From contig WRCR01000201.1 in the NCBI GenBank assembly GCA_009783865.1, positions 1 to 7,187 on the forward strand: 7,187 nt of DNA, written 5' to 3'. Numbering within the stretch: the stretch's first letter is position 1; each line of letters opens with the position of its first letter. Source of the DNA: Planctomycetaceae bacterium (GTDB lineage Bacteria; Planctomycetota; Planctomycetia; Pirellulales; Thermoguttaceae). Both the position numbers and the translations under genes were made by a program. This document shows positions 4,824-7,187 of the stretch, in pieces. Below the pieces are notes generated by a model. It made no database searches, was not told the origin of the DNA, and saw nothing but the letters and a program-made list of their open reading frames with translations.

Positions 4824-7187
4824 TTACTCCTTCGCCTTTTCAGCAACCAGCGGTTTTTCACGCGCCCCTTCGGCTTCAACAATAGGCCACGTTGCCCGAA
4901 GTTTATGTTTGTACGGACCTATCTTGTCAACAGGAATCTGTTTGAAACCCAGTTTCAACGCCGGTGAGTTCGGACGCAAACGGAAGTCCGCCGCCGTTTC
5001 AAACCGCTCCTTGCCGCCGGTGAACAGCGGGTCGGCAACGGCACTGTGAACATCGCGTCCCTTGCCCTGCCATGAAGTCCATTCGTCAAGCGTCTCAACC
5101 TCTTCGAGTTTTACGGCATCGGCAAAAATCGAACCCGTCTCGCCTTTGAAGCCGATAGTGATTCGGAATGTCGTCATGTCGTCATGCCAATTTGCATCGC
5201 CGGACTTCGGAATAGTGAAGACACGTTCCAACGGAACCCAATCGGTGCCGATTTTCGCATCGCTTTCGCCGCTGCCCCAATACGGTTTGTTCGGAGCCCA
5301 ATAATGAACAAGAAAGAATATCGGCGCATCGGCAAGCGTTGCCTTGAACTTGCCGGTCAGTTTATAAGTCGCACCCGGTTTCAACGGAATCGGTTTGCTG
5401 CAAGCACTCGGAACATTGTCCCGCGGTTTTTCTTTGACGAAGTTTGCATCGATTCTCAAAGAACGCTTTCCTTCGGCTGCCTGCGTATCGTCAATGACAA
5501 TGACGGCTTTATCCGATGGACGAACCTGCCAATTCCAGTCGGTCGGAAACTTGCCGACTTCGCCGTTTTCAAAACCGAAGTTCGGCGCAACATTTTCGCC
5601 GATGACTTTACCCGAAGCAATCACGCCGGTCGCTATTGAATTTCCATTCGCCCAAACAAGGTTGTAATCAACGATATTGTGGTCGTAAGAAAAGCGGTTG
5701 AATCGAACATACTTCGCTGTCGGTTCCCGATAGGTAATGATATTCCGCACAAATTCATTGCCCGACATAATGGACTTGTCAGGAAGAACAGCGTCATTTG
5801 GATGCAGTTTCATGTTGCGCATATTTTGCCACGCCGGTTCGTTAACTACCATTTCGTACCCCTGTACCATAGACGCATGATGATTAATCCAGTAAGAATG
5901 CGTATCGGTCCAGCCGTTGCATTCCATCTGTTGAAGCGTACAGTCAGTGAATATGTTATTCTCGATTCGATTGTCCCGTCCGTTGTGAAGATGCACACCA
6001 GCCCGCTGGCAGCGCAGCGCAATGTTACCGATGACATCGATGCCGCCAGCGTTGTCATCGAGATACACTCCCCAAGCATAGTAAGGCGAAACCCATTTCT
6101 CAGTGCGGTCTTTTCCATAGCCCAAAATATCGTGCATGAAATTGTATCGAATCACTGTTCCGCGTGACGTAATCCAATCGCGTCCGCCGGTGTAAAACGC
6201 ACCGGTATCTGACGTTTCCAAACTCAGGTGCCGCATGTGATTATACTCAAATACGTGATTGTTGCCGCCGAACATAAACGCCATTCGGGGACCGTCGTGA
6301 ACCAAATTGTGAGCGATACGCTGTCCGACACCGCTCACCGAGACACCGACACCCTGTTTGTAAAAAACACCGACGTGATGAATGTAATTGTTCTCCGCAA
6401 CGTGTCTCGCCGGTGTCAGTGTTTTTCTATCGCCGCCATTAAGAGAGATGCCGTGCGAACCGGTATCGTGAATATCACAGCCGAAAACAACATTCTTGAC
6501 ACCGCCGCTTATTGTCACGCCGGAACCATTATAGTCGCCGACATTGCGAATTGTACACGCCTCAATGCGGCAGCGGGACGCTTCGCTGAACTCAACGGCG
6601 GTGCCTTCCGAACATTCAAATACCAAGTTGCAAAATACCAAGTCGGTTGTTCCTTTCTCAAGTCGAAGAATGTTTCGCGTCGTTGGTACGAAAACCTCTT
6701 TGCCTTCAAGCGGTGACGGCGGTATAAAATACAGCGTTTGCGTTTCTTTGTCGAGATACCATTCGCCGGGAGCATCAAGTTCCTCGAAAGCATTACGGAT
6801 ATAAAAGCGGTCACCGGGACGAATCGGATAAGACGCTTGTTGAGCGAGAACGACATGCCGCTTGTCCGTGTCGATTGATTTAACGCGGCAGATATTGTTC
6901 CACCAATTATATCGGGCGAAGACCATGACTTCCATTTCGTCGGGTTTTTTCCAGTTGCGTAAGTCCTTTTCTTCTAGGTCGAATTCGTTTTTCGGTTCGC
7001 CTTCGATGGTTTGTCCCATCGGAATTCGTTTTCCTGCTGCGTAAGCCCAGCCGCCGCCGTAGGGATTTTCATTGTCGTAGTTCGGATAGCGCGCAAGGTG
7101 CTGCCGTTTGCCGTCGAAAATCAACTGCCGAAAATAAACGCTGCCGATTCCTTCTGCGTTCATGTCGGCTTTGAGAATGCTGCCTTC
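4824..7187 (-). CDS. Right-handed parallel beta-helix protein with CBM-like module, putative glycoside hydrolase (5' end outside window)
   Basis: The frame is open from the right edge (7187) to the TAA at 4826-4824. The ATG at 7163 is probably internal, since coding-like sequence (GSILKAD) continues upstream. Counting from Met at 7163, residues 7-160 are the pre-helix region (QLIFDGKRQHLARYPN, then PGDRFYIRN and GEWYLDKETQTLYF). Residues about 165-480 contain repeated beta-helix turns rich in N, G, H and aliphatic residues. Residues 525-690 resemble a CBM4/9-like jelly-roll. Residues 691-755 are the tail usual for such proteins (VADPLF, FRLRPNSPALKLGF, IGP). SDTGAFYTGG with Asp319 and VYLDDNAGG with Asp369/370 resemble conserved acidic motifs of GH141-type enzymes, so fucosidase- or xylanase-like activity is possible. 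Export is likely, but the signal peptide would be off-window. A lyase or binding role cannot be excluded. Confidence 0.88.
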   Translation of the reverse strand, partial: EGSILKADMNAEGIGSVYFRQLIFDGKRQHLARYPNYDNENPYGGGWAYAAGKRIPMGQTIEGEPKNEFDLEEKDLRNWKKPDEMEVMVFARYNWWNNICRVKSIDTDKRHVVLAQQASYPIRPGDRFYIRNAFEELDAPGEWYLDKETQTLYFIPPSPLEGKEVFVPTTRNILRLEKGTTDLVFCNLVFECSEGTAVEFSEASRCRIEACTIRNVGDYNGSGVTISGGVKNVVFGCDIHDTGSHGISLNGGDRKTLTPARHVAENNYIHHVGVFYKQGVGVSVSGVGQRIAHNLVHDGPRMAFMFGGNNHVFEYNHMRHLSLETSDTGAFYTGGRDWITSRGTVIRYNFMHDILGYGKDRTEKWVSPYYAWGVYLDDNAGGIDVIGNIALRCQRAGVHLHNGRDNRIENNIFTDCTLQQMECNGWTDTHSYWINHHASMVQGYEMVVNEPAWQNMRNMKLHPNDAVLPDKSIMSGNEFVRNIITYREPTAKYVRFNRFSYDHNIVDYNLVWANGNSIATGVIASGKVIGENVAPNFGFENGEVGKFPTDWNWQVRPSDKAVIVIDDTQAAEGKRSLRIDANFVKEKPRDNVPSACSKPIPLKPGATYKLTGKFKATLADAPIFFLVHYWAPNKPYWGSGESDAKIGTDWVPLERVFTIPKSGDANWHDDMTTFRITIGFKGETGSIFADAVKLEEVETLDEWTSWQGKGRDVHSAVADPLFTGGKERFETAADFRLRPNSPALKLGFKQIPVDKIGPYKHKLRATWPIVEAEGAREKPLVAEKAKE
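5094..5591 (-). other. Carbohydrate-binding-like (CBM4/9-type) domain within the beta-helix gene
   Basis: This span encodes residues about 525-690 (Met at 7163 = 1). It begins NFGFENGEVGKFPTDWNWQ and contains EGKRSLRID, the strand pattern PLKPGATYKLTGKFKA, DWVPLERVFTIP, and ends SIFADAVKLEEVE. This order (N-x-x-FE, G-x-x-SL, pGxxYxLxxxxKa, W-x-x-x-x-xxFT, xxDxVxLxE) is the usual layout of CBM_4_9 jelly-roll domains. Trp543, Trp545, Trp622, Trp629 and Trp659 are candidate sugar-stacking residues. The family call is from motif order only. Confidence 0.65.

Noticed and set aside
5679..6167. 162-codon plus-strand reading frame opposite the beta-helix gene
   Set aside because: The minus strand has a continuous, motif-rich beta-helix reading frame here, so this and similar plus-strand frames between 4777 and 7044 are shadows.
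1..7187. CRISPR array, tRNA, rRNA, insertion sequence or phage features
   Set aside because: No regularly spaced direct repeats, transposase-like or integrase-like proteins, terminal repeats or tRNA-like segments were seen by eye.

Overview
The window most likely comes from a member of the Planctomycetota. No marker gene (rRNA, tRNA, ribosomal protein) is present, so this is inferred from gene content. It has a Gfo/Idh/MocA oxidoreductase of a planctomycete-type subfamily, a secreted BNR_4-type beta-propeller, a large secreted-type right-handed beta-helix protein with a carbohydrate-binding-like module, and a set of unnamed bitopic membrane proteins. Base composition is moderate and coding density is high. 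A carbohydrate-degrading lineage from a gut, sediment or marine habitat would fit, but the sequence alone does not decide the habitat.

Layout. Positions 1-1122 (+) hold the C-terminal part of a Gfo/Idh/MocA-family oxidoreductase cut by the left edge. A 180-bp intergenic region with several small inverted repeats follows. Positions 1303-2166 and 2247-3107 (+) are tandem paralogs of 287 and 286 aa. Each has an N-terminal membrane helix, a long coiled coil and a strongly conserved C-terminal domain. Positions 3154-3393 (+) encode a 79-aa Lys-rich single-pass membrane protein. Positions 3428-4777 (+) encode an exported 449-aa BNR_4-type beta-propeller. After a 46-bp convergent gap, 4824-7187 (-) holds most of a beta-helix protein cut by the right edge. 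No gene-free stretch exceeds 300 bp.

How the genes may work together. The BNR_4 propeller, the beta-helix protein and the oxidoreductase are all common in planctomycete glycan-utilisation loci. They plausibly act on extracellular polysaccharide and on derived sugars, but the substrate is not determined. The paralog pair plus the small membrane protein looks like a separate three-gene envelope module. Its function is unknown and it is the least explained part of the window. The two paralogs align without a gap over 286 residues, about 55% identical by hand count. The C-terminal domain is about 78% identical while much of the first half of the coiled coil has diverged. The leader just upstream of each start codon is also duplicated.
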